Shown here: positions 1-6,915 of the stretch, piece by piece
Layout of the letters: each line of letters begins with the position of its first letter
Numbering within the stretch: the first letter of the stretch is position 1
From: CAWEPK01 sp049521495
GTDB lineage: Bacteria > Desulfobacterota > Syntrophorhabdia > Syntrophorhabdales > WCHB1-27
Direction of reading: 5' to 3'
Assembly (NCBI GenBank): GCA_049521495.1
Contig: JBEKOT010000015.1
Coordinates: 1 to 26,534 of the forward strand
DNA: 26,534 nt
Position numbers and translations under genes: made by a program
Notes under the pieces: model-generated
The model's input: the letters and a program-made list of their open reading frames with translations, nothing else
The model's database searches: none
What the model was told of the DNA's origin: nothing

Positions 1-183
1 GCGGTGGAGGTTCCGCAGGGACCGGGGCCGTTCGGGGCAATAGGGATGGGTGAGGCGGCCCACTTCCCCATGGCGCCCGCGATCATTGCCGCCCTTCACG
101 ATGCCTGTGGCATCTGGATTAACGATTTGCCGGCGAAGCCGGAGCGCGTGCTGGAGGCCCTGAAGAATGCCAAGGGTCCTTGA
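1..183 (+). CDS. C-terminal end of a xanthine dehydrogenase/aldehyde oxidoreductase-type molybdopterin subunit (partial)
   Basis: The window opens inside a reading frame of 60 codons that ends at TGA 181-183. The peptide contains PGPFGAIGMGEAAHFPMAPA followed by IIAALHDACGIWINDLPAKPERVL. This matches the C-terminal pattern of the large molybdopterin-binding subunit of xanthine dehydrogenase, CO dehydrogenase and aldehyde oxidoreductase enzymes: a G-x-G-E segment near the molybdenum centre, then a conserved I-x-D-L-P-x-x-P-E-x-(V/I)-L tail. These enzymes hydroxylate N-heterocycles or aldehydes. The substrate cannot be told from the tail. The start lies outside the window. The downstream genes are separated by about 450 bp and look unrelated. 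Confidence 0.85.
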   Translation, partial: AVEVPQGPGPFGAIGMGEAAHFPMAPAIIAALHDACGIWINDLPAKPERVLEALKNAKGP

Positions 184-639
184 GACGCCTTTAGCGAAAC
201 CGGCTTTTTGGATGCGAAAGGTCGGCATGGGTTCTGAAATGCCCGTTAAATAGGAAAAGGTCCCGGCGGGACTGCATCCGTCTGTCCCTTCGCCGAACGA
301 TACCTCACCATATAGTCGGGTGACGCCCGTGACTATACCCGTAAAATGACCCCATTCGGAACCAATTAATGGCCGGAAACAGCCTGTTTTCGGCCGACCG
401 TCCTCCCCGTCCTGGAAATTAACGGTGGCGCTGCTTATAGTTTGGTTAGGTAGATATGCATCGTGGCAGGTTTGTTGTGAGGACCCTTCCAGTCTTTTGT
501 ACATCGCGCGGGTCAATACATCTATTATGAGCCGGACGCCCTCGCGTTTCCTGACGAACGGGGCAAATGAAGGCATTTCACCAGTTCAGCTCACCTGCCG
601 AAAAGGGGATTCTGATGTTCACAACGAGGAGAGAAGCTT
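184..639. other. Intergenic region, 456 bp, no convincing gene
   Basis: No reading frame here has both a ribosome binding site and a recognisable product. A 72-codon GTG-initiated frame (425-643) ends in an ATGA overlap with the next gene but has no Shine-Dalgarno and an unfamiliar sequence. The region carries an inverted repeat at 311-337 and a short GTCCC/GGGAC hairpin at 260-272 without a T-tract. It presumably holds the promoter of the 640-2519 unit, but I cannot point to a convincing -35/-10 or -24/-12 pair. Confidence 0.5.
311..337. promoter_or_regulatory. Inverted repeat, possible operator or hairpin
   Basis: The 7-bp arms TATAGTC (311-317) and GACTATA (331-337) are perfectly complementary. 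Inside them GGG and CCC can also pair, giving a nearly continuous dyad with a 2-nt bulge. There is no T-tract, so it is not an intrinsic terminator. Its place about 300 bp upstream of the metallophosphoesterase gene would fit a regulator-binding site. No partner regulator is identified. Confidence 0.3.
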
Positions 640-1542
640 ATGAAAATTGACAGAAGGGATTTCCTTAAGCTCACCGGCATTGGCGGGGTGGTCTTTGCCT
701 CCGGCCTGGGCGGTCCGTACCATAAGGCAGGGGCGGCCGCATCCGGGGGGAACGATTTCTTCTTCCTTCAATTATCCGACACACACTGGGGGTTCACCGG
801 GCCGGCGATAAACCCTGACTCTGTGGGGACTCTCAGGAAGGCCGTGGCGGCAGTCAACGGTCTCAAGGAGCAACCGGACTTCATCATGTTCACCGGGGAC
901 CTGACGCACGTGACGGATGACGACAAGGAACGAAGGGCTCGCCTGGCCGGGTTCCGGGACATCGTCAAGGATTTGAAGGTCAAAGATGTCAGGTTCATGC
1001 CCGGAGAGCATGATGCGGGGCTGGACGAGGGGGAGGCTTTCAAGGAGTTCTTCAGGGAGACGCACTATACCTTCGACCACAAAGGCATCCATTTCATAGT
1101 ACTGGACAACGTTTCCGATCCGAAGTCGGTCATCGGACAAACCCAAATGGAATGGTTGAGGGCCGACCTGAAGCCGCGCGACAAAGACGCGCCCATCGTG
1201 GTCTTCACGCATCGCCCGCTCTTCGACCTTTACCCGGACTGGGACTGGTATACCAGGGACGGGGCCCAGGTCATCGAGATGCTCATGCCCTATTCTACCG
1301 TAACGGTCTTTTACGGTCACATCCACCAGGAGCATCACAGGAAGACGGGACACATCGACCACCACGCGGCCAAGGGCCTCATGTACCCGTTGCCGGCTCC
1401 CGGTTCGGTCCCCGTAAAGAATCCGATCCCATGGGACGCAAGCCGACCCTATAGAGGGTTAGGCTTCCGCGGCGTGAATGTGAAAGCCAGGGAGCCTAAA
1501 TTGGCGATTTCCGAATACAGCGTGAAAGGAGAAAGGCTATGA
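640..1542 (+). CDS. Tat-exported calcineurin-like metallophosphoesterase
   Basis: The 300-residue product starts with a twin-arginine signal (RRDFLK at residues 5-10, then a hydrophobic glycine-rich stretch), so it should be exported folded to the periplasm. The metallophosphoesterase motifs are present in order: D47-x-H49 (SDTHWG), GD at 86-87 (FTGDLTH), GEHD at 122-125, H191 (FTHRP) and GHIH at 226-229. The third motif is normally GNHD, and its Asn is a metal ligand. Here it is Glu, a conservative but unusual change. The family hydrolyses phosphoesters at a two-metal centre; the substrate is unknown. GAGGAGA about 8 nt before ATG 640 supports the start. The stop overlaps the next start by 4 nt (1539-1542), implying translational coupling with the cupredoxin gene. 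Confidence 0.88.
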   Translation: MKIDRRDFLKLTGIGGVVFASGLGGPYHKAGAAASGGNDFFFLQLSDTHWGFTGPAINPDSVGTLRKAVAAVNGLKEQPDFIMFTGDLTHVTDDDKERRARLAGFRDIVKDLKVKDVRFMPGEHDAGLDEGEAFKEFFRETHYTFDHKGIHFIVLDNVSDPKSVIGQTQMEWLRADLKPRDKDAPIVVFTHRPLFDLYPDWDWYTRDGAQVIEMLMPYSTVTVFYGHIHQEHHRKTGHIDHHAAKGLMYPLPAPGSVPVKNPIPWDASRPYRGLGFRGVNVKAREPKLAISEYSVKGERL

Positions 1543-1898
1543 GATACAGGTTAACGGTCTACCTGGTTGCGGCGGCTTTCGTCATAGTGTTCGCGGGCGG
1601 CTACCTGATCGCGGCCGAAAACGAGCAGGTTATAAAGATCACGGCAAAGAGGTTCGAATACTCGCCCAAAGAGATCACCGTAAAGAAGGGTGTTCCCGTC
1701 GTATTGGAATTCACGTCGCTCGACAGACTGCACGGGTTCGACTGCCCGGCGTTGAAGATTCGCACCGATATCCGTCCGGGACAGGTGAGCACGGTTCGTT
1801 TCGTCCCCGATAAAGTCGGTACGTATCTTTTTCATTGCGATAATTTCTGTGGAACCGGTCACGAAGGAATGCGGGGGACGATCAAAGTCGTGGAATGA
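1539..1898 (+). CDS. Exported cupredoxin with a CuA-type (COX2-like) copper site
   Basis: The 119-residue protein has an N-terminal hydrophobic segment (residues 5-26, signal peptide or anchor) and a single cupredoxin fold. The copper ligands are clear: H65 in LDRLHGFD, then C100-x3-C104-x3-H108-x2-M111 in the segment HCDNFCGTGHEGM. This spacing is that of the binuclear CuA site in cytochrome oxidase subunit II and nitrous oxide reductase. Residue 102, usually a Glu with a backbone ligand in COX2, is Asn. It is a free-standing domain without the two transmembrane helices of true subunit II and with no oxidase genes nearby. It is therefore more likely a periplasmic electron carrier or copper-handling protein. 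It overlaps the metallophosphoesterase gene by 4 nt. Confidence 0.87.
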   Translation: MRYRLTVYLVAAAFVIVFAGGYLIAAENEQVIKITAKRFEYSPKEITVKKGVPVVLEFTSLDRLHGFDCPALKIRTDIRPGQVSTVRFVPDKVGTYLFHCDNFCGTGHEGMRGTIKVVE

Positions 1899-1958
1899 CG
1901 CCGGGTGAGACTTCCGCTTCCTTAAGGGGGCCGGGACCTCACCGGCCGGGAGAAAGAA

Positions 1959-2519
1959 ATGAACTTCGTGAAGGTGCGGACCGTCCACCGCCGCTTGGGG
2001 ATATCACTTGCGTGTTTTCTGCTGGCGCAAGCAATAGCCGGGATGCTCATGAGCGTGGGAAGGCTGGCCTCGGCGGACAACTCCACGTTATACAAACTTC
2101 TCTACACTGTCCATGCAGATTGGGACCCCGAGGGAAGCATCTACCGGGTTGTCCTGGGCCTTGCCACCGCCATGCAAGTCACCCTGGGAATTATGATCTT
2201 CCTGAGTCTGCTTCGCTTAAAAAGCCGGGACAAGGCTACCTCGTTCATTCCCTTTTCCGATCAACCAAACGAACGAAAGAAGGAGGCTCCGATGGGTGCT
2301 CTCAGCTTTAAGGCCGATATTCGGCCGCTCTTCCGCGACGAGGACATATCGGCCATGAAACCGAAGGGGATCGACCTTTCTGCCTATGATGACGTAAAGA
2401 AACGTGCCCAGGACATATACAGGCGGCTCTCGGCAGGAGAAATGCCCTGTGACGGGTCCTGGAGCGCCAGCCTTCTACAGAAACTCAAGGAGTGGATGGA
2501 TGGCGGGATGGGGCCCTAA
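1959..2519 (+). CDS. Two-helix membrane protein fused to a small soluble domain (hypothetical)
   Basis: The 186-residue protein has two hydrophobic helices (about residues 13-34 and 65-86). The HRRLGI segment before the first resembles the entry helix of PepSY-type or cytochrome b-like membrane proteins, though no haem-binding pair is evident. A linker rich in K, R and E (88-110) leads to a soluble domain of about 75 residues with F-K-A-D-I-R-P-L-F-R-D-E-D and an M-P-C-D-G motif. That domain resembles a small family of uncharacterised bacterial proteins; I do not know its function. A GAGAAAG Shine-Dalgarno precedes ATG 1959. The gene follows the cupredoxin by 60 bp and probably shares its transcript. 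A strong ribosome binding site inside the gene (2281-2286) could start the soluble domain separately. Confidence 0.7.
   Translation: MNFVKVRTVHRRLGISLACFLLAQAIAGMLMSVGRLASADNSTLYKLLYTVHADWDPEGSIYRVVLGLATAMQVTLGIMIFLSLLRLKSRDKATSFIPFSDQPNERKKEAPMGALSFKADIRPLFRDEDISAMKPKGIDLSAYDDVKKRAQDIYRRLSAGEMPCDGSWSASLLQKLKEWMDGGMGP
2281..2294 (+). promoter_or_regulatory. Internal ribosome binding site with in-frame ATG
   Basis: AGGAGG at 2281-2286, preceded by AAGA, lies 5 nt before ATG 2292-2294. This ATG is in frame with the 1959-2519 gene and is its codon 112. It is a better Shine-Dalgarno than the one at the annotated start, and it falls exactly at the boundary between the membrane part and the soluble domain. 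Confidence 0.5.
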
Positions 2520-2804
2520 AGTCCTGGAAGGCTCGACCGGCTCTTATTTGAGATAGAATAAAAGGTCTTGAGCACAACGGCTTACAAAGAGAAGATGTTA
2601 CCCTTGCGGGCCGTTTGGGCGAGGAGCATTCATAAATATGTGGAGCAAACTAATTTCGTTATTGAAATGGAAGTTTATTGCTGCCCCTGCGGCAAAAAAA
2701 ATCGGTCAAGTAACACTACGCCGTGTTTCTTTACCCAATTCTTTGCCGGAATTGGAAGCCCAAAGTTGCCGGATTGTTGCCATTTTTGGTCGCATGAGCG
2801 AAAA

Positions 2805-3345
2805 ATGAGGAAGCCCAAAATTGCCGAAAGTGACAAGACCTTGGCAGGGCTTGACAAGTTCCATTTGACAGCTCTCACATTAGGGAACGTTGACCGAATC
2901 CTTAAGGAGTACACTGACGCGATTGACGAGCTCGGGAGTTCGATCGTAGGAAAGACCGGCTATCTCTCCTTGAGGCTCTTGAACGCGAGAAGATCCAGAT
3001 GGGACCTTACCCTGGTGTCACTCTGTTCGAGGCCGCTAACCGAATAATGACTGACCTTGTGACTCTACATGGGGTGGCATGGCTTCTCAAGAATAAGGTA
3101 TTTCCATTCGACTCATATGCCGTTGGGTTTGGCAATGAAAACGACCTCGGCTTTAACATAAGGGCAGGCGGTGTTGACGGCGAAACACTCGTCGGGGAAG
3201 TATCCAACGTTGCCCGTCATTCTTCCAGGCCAAGAGACTCTCGATGTCCCACGTCCATATTTCCAAAAGTTTCGCGCTTGTGGCCTCCCGGACGATTATG
3301 GTAACATCTCGCAGGGATTTTATGTGGGACGGCTCCGGCTCATAA
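2805..3345 (+). pseudogene. Frameshifted remnant of a hypothetical gene
   Basis: A continuous-looking protein can be read only by changing frame twice. Frame 3 from ATG 2805 gives MRKPKIAESDKTLAG and runs to GKTGYLS near 2969. Frame 2 continues as LEALEREKIQMGPYPG through GEVSNVA near 3214. Frame 1 then gives PSFFQAKRLS and ends at TAA 3343-3345. Each junction is best explained by one base missing in a short C/T run. The middle part (FDSYAVGFGNE, LVGEVSNVA) has the feel of a PD-(D/E)xK nuclease-like fold, but this is a guess. The stretch from 2520 to 2804 has no recognisable gene. The whole 2520-3300 segment is visibly AT-richer than its neighbours, suggesting acquired and decaying DNA. Confidence 0.5.
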
Positions 3346-5309
3346 GGACCTTTATCTTTGTTCTGTTCTTCGTCTGCCTCCTTCCGCCGCCCGCCCATCC
3401 CCAGCGGGTACTCAGGGCAGGCATCGACGCGGCCCTGCCGCCCTTTTCTTTCATAGACCCCGGCACTAACGCCGTCCGGGGCTTCAATATCGACCTCGTC
3501 AAGCTCCTGGCCGCCAACATGAAGGCAAAGGTCAAGTTTTTCTCCGTCGAGGGCGGCCGTATGGAAGAATACGTCAAGGACGGGAGGGTGGATCTCATAG
3601 TGGGCGAGAAGGCCGGCGAACGGGTCCAGTCCCTGGAACTCCCGATCCAGGTCGAAAGGAAGCTCTTCGTCAACAACCGGTGCGTCACGATAACGTGCGT
3701 GCGCGACCTGCCCGGCTCGACGGTGGTCGTGCTCAGTGGGAGCAACTTCGCCTCCCTCATCCCGGCGTGGAAGAAGGTGCGCTTCATCGAGGCGGAGAGC
3801 CAGGAAAAAGCTCTGCAGCTCGTTGACGAGGGTAAGGCGGACGCCTATATCTCCCCCAACGGCCGCGCGGCCGTCTACGCCATCCAGAAGGGCAACCTTC
3901 GCAACATAAAGGAAGTAGGCATGCCGGTCGATCTCGTGCCCCTCGCCGTCTCCGTGCGGGCCGACAACACCCAGCTCCTCACGGAGCTGAGCGTCGCCTT
4001 CGGCAAGATCGTGGAGAACGGGGGCTACGAGACGATCTGCAAGAAGTGGTTTGGCCACCAGGTGGAGCTCGCGGACGTCGAGAAGTACGTCAAGGTAGGC
4101 GCCGTCATAGCGGGCCTCCTTGCCGTGATGCTCTTCGGCTCAATGATCTGGAACAGGAGCCTCAAGCGGAGGGTCCTGCGGGTCACGAGGGACCTCCAGC
4201 TTTCCGAGCAGAGGCACAAGGACTTGGTCGAGTTCTCTCCGGAGATGATACACCTGATCGCGGCCGACGGCCGGATAATCGATGCGAACAAGATCGCCGT
4301 CCAGAGGCTGGGTTACTCCCGCGAGGAGACCTGCTCGATGCGCGTGGGGGACATCGTCGCGCCGGAGCGCAGGCACGAAGTGGAAGAGTTCATCGCCTCC
4401 GTCTTCGCGATGGAGGCGGGCGCCATGGAGGCGGGCAAGAAGGAGCTGACCCTGTGCGCGACGGGCGGCGGCAGGATAGAGGTGGAGATGAGCGCCACCG
4501 TCGTCCGGATGCCCGACATGGTGCTCGCCTGCTGCTTCTCCAGGGACATAACCGAGCGGAAGCACCTCGAAGAGGAGCTGATCCAGTCGGAGCGCCTCGC
4601 TATCATGGGCGAGATGGCGGCCGGCATCGCCCACGAGATAAACAACCCCCTCGGCATTATACTGGCAAATACCGAGGAGCTGGTCCAACAGAATGCCGGG
4701 GACGGGGAGACGAAGGAAAGCCTCCAGGCCATCGAACGGAACGCCGTGAGGGCGGGCAAGTTCATCGACGACCTGCTTACCTTCACCCGGCCGAGCGCGC
4801 CCACGAAGGCGCGCATCGACCTAGCCACCCTCGTCGAGGAGTCCCTTTCCCTTTGCAAGCAGCAGCTCAGGCAGAAGCAGATCGAGGTCGAGAAGGCCTT
4901 TACCGGGGCGCCCCTATTCTTCGAGGGAGACGACAGCCAGATCCAGCAGGTGGTGGTCAACTTGGTCCTGAACGCCATCCAGGCGATGCCGGGCAAAGGG
5001 AAGCTGCGTGTCCGGGCGGGCCGGGGCGACGACGACGGGGTGGGGTCGATCAGGCTGGAGATCGCCGATTCCGGGATGGGCATCCCGGAGAAGGACCTGG
5101 CGAAGATCTTCGACCCCTTTTACACGGCAAGGAAGAACAAGGGGTTCGGCCTAGGCCTCTCGATATCGAAGCGCATCATCGAAAAGCACAACGGGACGGT
5201 CCGCGTCGAATCGGAGGAAGGAAGGGGCACGGTGATCTACATCGACCTGCCTGCCTGCCCCTCGACAGAAGCGATGGAGCGGACCGGGAGGGAAGGCAGC
5301 CTTGGCTGA
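3324..5309 (+). CDS. Sensor histidine kinase with periplasmic solute-binding (SBP_bac_3) and PAS domains
   Basis: I chose GTG 3324 because GCAGGGA lies 6 nt upstream and the protein then begins with a normal signal peptide (GRLRLIRTFIFVLFFVCLL). The open frame extends up to 3171, but that part overlaps the pseudogene. In the 661-residue form, residues 29-245 form one family-3 solute-binding domain (VLRAGIDAALPPFSF start, GGYETICKKWF end). A transmembrane helix spans about 257-276 and a PAS domain about 296-412. The HisKA box follows with phospho-acceptor H437 (AGIAHEINNPLG). The ATPase domain has an N box (NLVLNAIQAM), a G1 box (DSGMGIP) and F/G2 boxes (FDPFYTARKNKGFGLGL). The architecture resembles BvgS/EvgS-type sensors without the receiver and Hpt modules. 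Its 3' end overlaps the response-regulator gene by 8 nt, so they are cognate partners. Confidence 0.92.
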   Translation: MGRLRLIRTFIFVLFFVCLLPPPAHPQRVLRAGIDAALPPFSFIDPGTNAVRGFNIDLVKLLAANMKAKVKFFSVEGGRMEEYVKDGRVDLIVGEKAGERVQSLELPIQVERKLFVNNRCVTITCVRDLPGSTVVVLSGSNFASLIPAWKKVRFIEAESQEKALQLVDEGKADAYISPNGRAAVYAIQKGNLRNIKEVGMPVDLVPLAVSVRADNTQLLTELSVAFGKIVENGGYETICKKWFGHQVELADVEKYVKVGAVIAGLLAVMLFGSMIWNRSLKRRVLRVTRDLQLSEQRHKDLVEFSPEMIHLIAADGRIIDANKIAVQRLGYSREETCSMRVGDIVAPERRHEVEEFIASVFAMEAGAMEAGKKELTLCATGGGRIEVEMSATVVRMPDMVLACCFSRDITERKHLEEELIQSERLAIMGEMAAGIAHEINNPLGIILANTEELVQQNAGDGETKESLQAIERNAVRAGKFIDDLLTFTRPSAPTKARIDLATLVEESLSLCKQQLRQKQIEVEKAFTGAPLFFEGDDSQIQQVVVNLVLNAIQAMPGKGKLRVRAGRGDDDGVGSIRLEIADSGMGIPEKDLAKIFDPFYTARKNKGFGLGLSISKRIIEKHNGTVRVESEEGRGTVIYIDLPACPSTEAMERTGREGSLG

Positions 5310-6663
5310 GAAGATACTCATCGTCGAAGACGAAGCGGAGATGCGGCAGGTCCTGGCAAGGTTCCTGACGCGTCTCGGATACGACGTGCGCACCGCCGCC
5401 TCCGGCGCGGAGGGCTGGAAGGCCGTGGAGGAGACGGAGTTCGACCTCGTCCTTTCCGACATGGCAATGGACGGTCTGAACGGCATCGAGCTCCTGGAGC
5501 GCGTCCGGGCCACGGAGGCGGTGCTACCCTTCATCATCATCACGGGCGTCGGCACCATAGAGACGGCCATCGAGGCGATCAAGCTGGGGGCCTTCCACTA
5601 TATAACGAAGCCTTTCAAGCAGCGGGACATAGAGATCATCATAAAGAGGGCCCTCGAATACGGGAAGCTCCACAGGAAGCTCGATACCCTGCGCATCCAG
5701 GAAGAAGACGGAGAGTTCCCTAGGATGATCGTCGGGTCGAGCAAGGTGATGCACGACCTCCTCCGGAAGGTCGAAAAGATCTCCGACTCCCAGGCGTCCG
5801 TATTGATAGTGGGCGAGAGCGGCACAGGAAAGGAGCTCCTAGCAAGGATGATACACAGGAACAGCTCGCGGCGGGATCGCCCCTTCGTCCCCATCGACTG
5901 CGGCGCGCTGACGGAGACGCTTCTGGAGAGCGAGCTCTTCGGCCACGTGAAAGGGGCTTTCACGGGGGCGATACGCGCCAAGAGGGGCCTTCTCGAAGAG
6001 GCCCAGAGCGGCACGGTCTTTCTGGACGAGATATCCAACATCAAGCTGTCGACCCAGGTGAAGCTCCTCAGGGCGATCCAGGAGCGGGAGGTAAAGCCCG
6101 TCGGCGGGAACCAGGCGATCCAGGTCGATGTCCGCCTCATATCGGCCACGAACAGGGACCTGGAGCCCGCGATCCGGGAAGGGAGCTTCAGGGACGACCT
6201 TTACTACCGTCTGGCGGTGATCCCCCTCTACCTGCCGCCGCTCCGGGAGCGGCTGGAGGACCTGCCGCTCCTCATCGACCACTTCCTCGGCAAGTTCTGC
6301 AAGGCCTATAAGAAGAAGATCAGCGCCGTGAAGCCAGGCGTCCTGGAGGCTATGTACGGCTGGCCGTGGAAGGGCAACATCAGGGAGCTGGCCAACATCA
6401 TCGAGCGGGCTGTCCTCCTGGCCGAGGACGAGAACCTCACCCTCGACTGCCTTGCCATCGGGCAGGCCCCGGCGAGGAACGGGAAGGACCCTGCGGGCGG
6501 CGCCCCCCTGCCGCTCAAGCAGGTGGTGGAAGAGGCGGAGAAGGCCGCCATATTAAAGGCCCTCCGGGCGGCAGGGAACAGCCGCACGACGGCCGCGAGG
6601 CTCCTTGGCATCAGCCGGCGCGCCCTGTACGACAAGATGGCGAAGTACGGCGTCGACGAATAG
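5302..6663 (+). CDS. Sigma-54-dependent response regulator (NtrC family)
   Basis: The 453-residue protein has three parts. The receiver domain (about 1-120) has the phospho-acceptor D53 in LVLSDMAM and K103 in ITKPF. The AAA+ domain has a Walker A motif (GESGTGKE, 171-178), the sigma-54-contacting GAFTGA loop (218-223) and a Walker B motif (VFLDEI, 239-244). A C-terminal Fis-type helix-turn-helix contains GNSRTTAARLLGISRRALYDKM. The start is TTG 5302, preceded by AGGGAAGG and lying inside the kinase gene, so the two are translationally coupled. Once phosphorylated by the upstream kinase, it should activate sigma-54 RNA polymerase. The sigma-54-type promoter at 6849-6864, just downstream, is the obvious target, placing the following gene run under this system. 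Confidence 0.95.
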   Translation: MAEKILIVEDEAEMRQVLARFLTRLGYDVRTAASGAEGWKAVEETEFDLVLSDMAMDGLNGIELLERVRATEAVLPFIIITGVGTIETAIEAIKLGAFHYITKPFKQRDIEIIIKRALEYGKLHRKLDTLRIQEEDGEFPRMIVGSSKVMHDLLRKVEKISDSQASVLIVGESGTGKELLARMIHRNSSRRDRPFVPIDCGALTETLLESELFGHVKGAFTGAIRAKRGLLEEAQSGTVFLDEISNIKLSTQVKLLRAIQEREVKPVGGNQAIQVDVRLISATNRDLEPAIREGSFRDDLYYRLAVIPLYLPPLRERLEDLPLLIDHFLGKFCKAYKKKISAVKPGVLEAMYGWPWKGNIRELANIIERAVLLAEDENLTLDCLAIGQAPARNGKDPAGGAPLPLKQVVEEAEKAAILKALRAAGNSRTTAARLLGISRRALYDKMAKYGVDE

Positions 6664-6832
6664 TAAGAACGCCCCATAGATCTGCGGTTGCCGGTCTTTC
6701 TTCCCTCCCGGTATGAGAAGCAGTCTACACGCCTGTGAAGCAACCTGCACAAACCGGACGGCAGCGGGGCATCCCCACCGATGGGCCGGGTCGGGGAAAC
6801 ACCGGGCAGGGCCGCACGAATGACCGCATCGA

Positions 6833-6850
6833 CTGCGCCAGGCGGCGCAG
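6833..6850. promoter_or_regulatory. Perfect 7-bp inverted repeat abutting the -24 element
   Basis: CTGCGCC (6833-6839) and GGCGCAG (6844-6850) are perfect inverted arms around a 4-nt spacer, and the right arm overlaps the first bases of the -24 element. A protein bound here would block sigma-54 polymerase, so it could be an operator. Activator sites of NtrC-type proteins normally lie 80-150 bp upstream of the promoter, so this is not an obvious activator site. Confidence 0.3.
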
Positions 6851-6864
6851 GCACAGGCCTTGCT
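6849..6864 (+). promoter_or_regulatory. Sigma-54 (-24/-12) promoter of the arylsulfotransferase gene run
   Basis: The site reads AGGCAC, five bases, TTGCT. The invariant GG (6850-6851) and GC (6862-6863) are spaced as in the sigma-54 consensus TGGCAC-N5-TTGCW, with only the first T replaced. Transcription should start about 12 nt past the GC, near 6875, giving a leader of about 40 nt before ATG 6916. It lies directly downstream of a sigma-54-dependent regulator gene, which strengthens the call. Confidence 0.75.
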
Positions 6865-6882
6865 ATTCTATACGACAGCAGT

Positions 6883-6896
6883 TTTTATCGATAAAA
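6883..6896. promoter_or_regulatory. 14-bp perfect palindrome in the 5' leader
   Basis: TTTTATCGATAAAA is a perfect palindrome located between the predicted transcription start (about 6875) and the ribosome binding site at 6906. It stands out as an AT-rich island in GC-rich DNA. It could be a binding site for a dimeric regulator, or simply open DNA at the promoter. Confidence 0.3.
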
Positions 6897-6915
6897 CGAT
6901 CCAGCAGGAGAGACT

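Noticed and set aside
367..384. Sigma-54-like TGGCC...AGCC upstream of the phosphoesterase gene
   Set aside because: Spacing is one base short and the -12 box does not match.
464..479. Sigma-54-like TGGCAG-N5-TTGT upstream of the phosphoesterase gene
   Set aside because: The -24 half is good, but the essential GC of the -12 element is GT.
425..643. 72-codon GTG frame ending in an ATGA overlap with the phosphoesterase gene
   Set aside because: No ribosome binding site, no recognisable sequence, and composition unlike the coding regions around it.
1539..1898. CuA protein considered as cytochrome oxidase subunit II
   Set aside because: It lacks the two-helix N-terminal hairpin of subunit II, and no subunit I gene or haem-copper oxidase gene is present.
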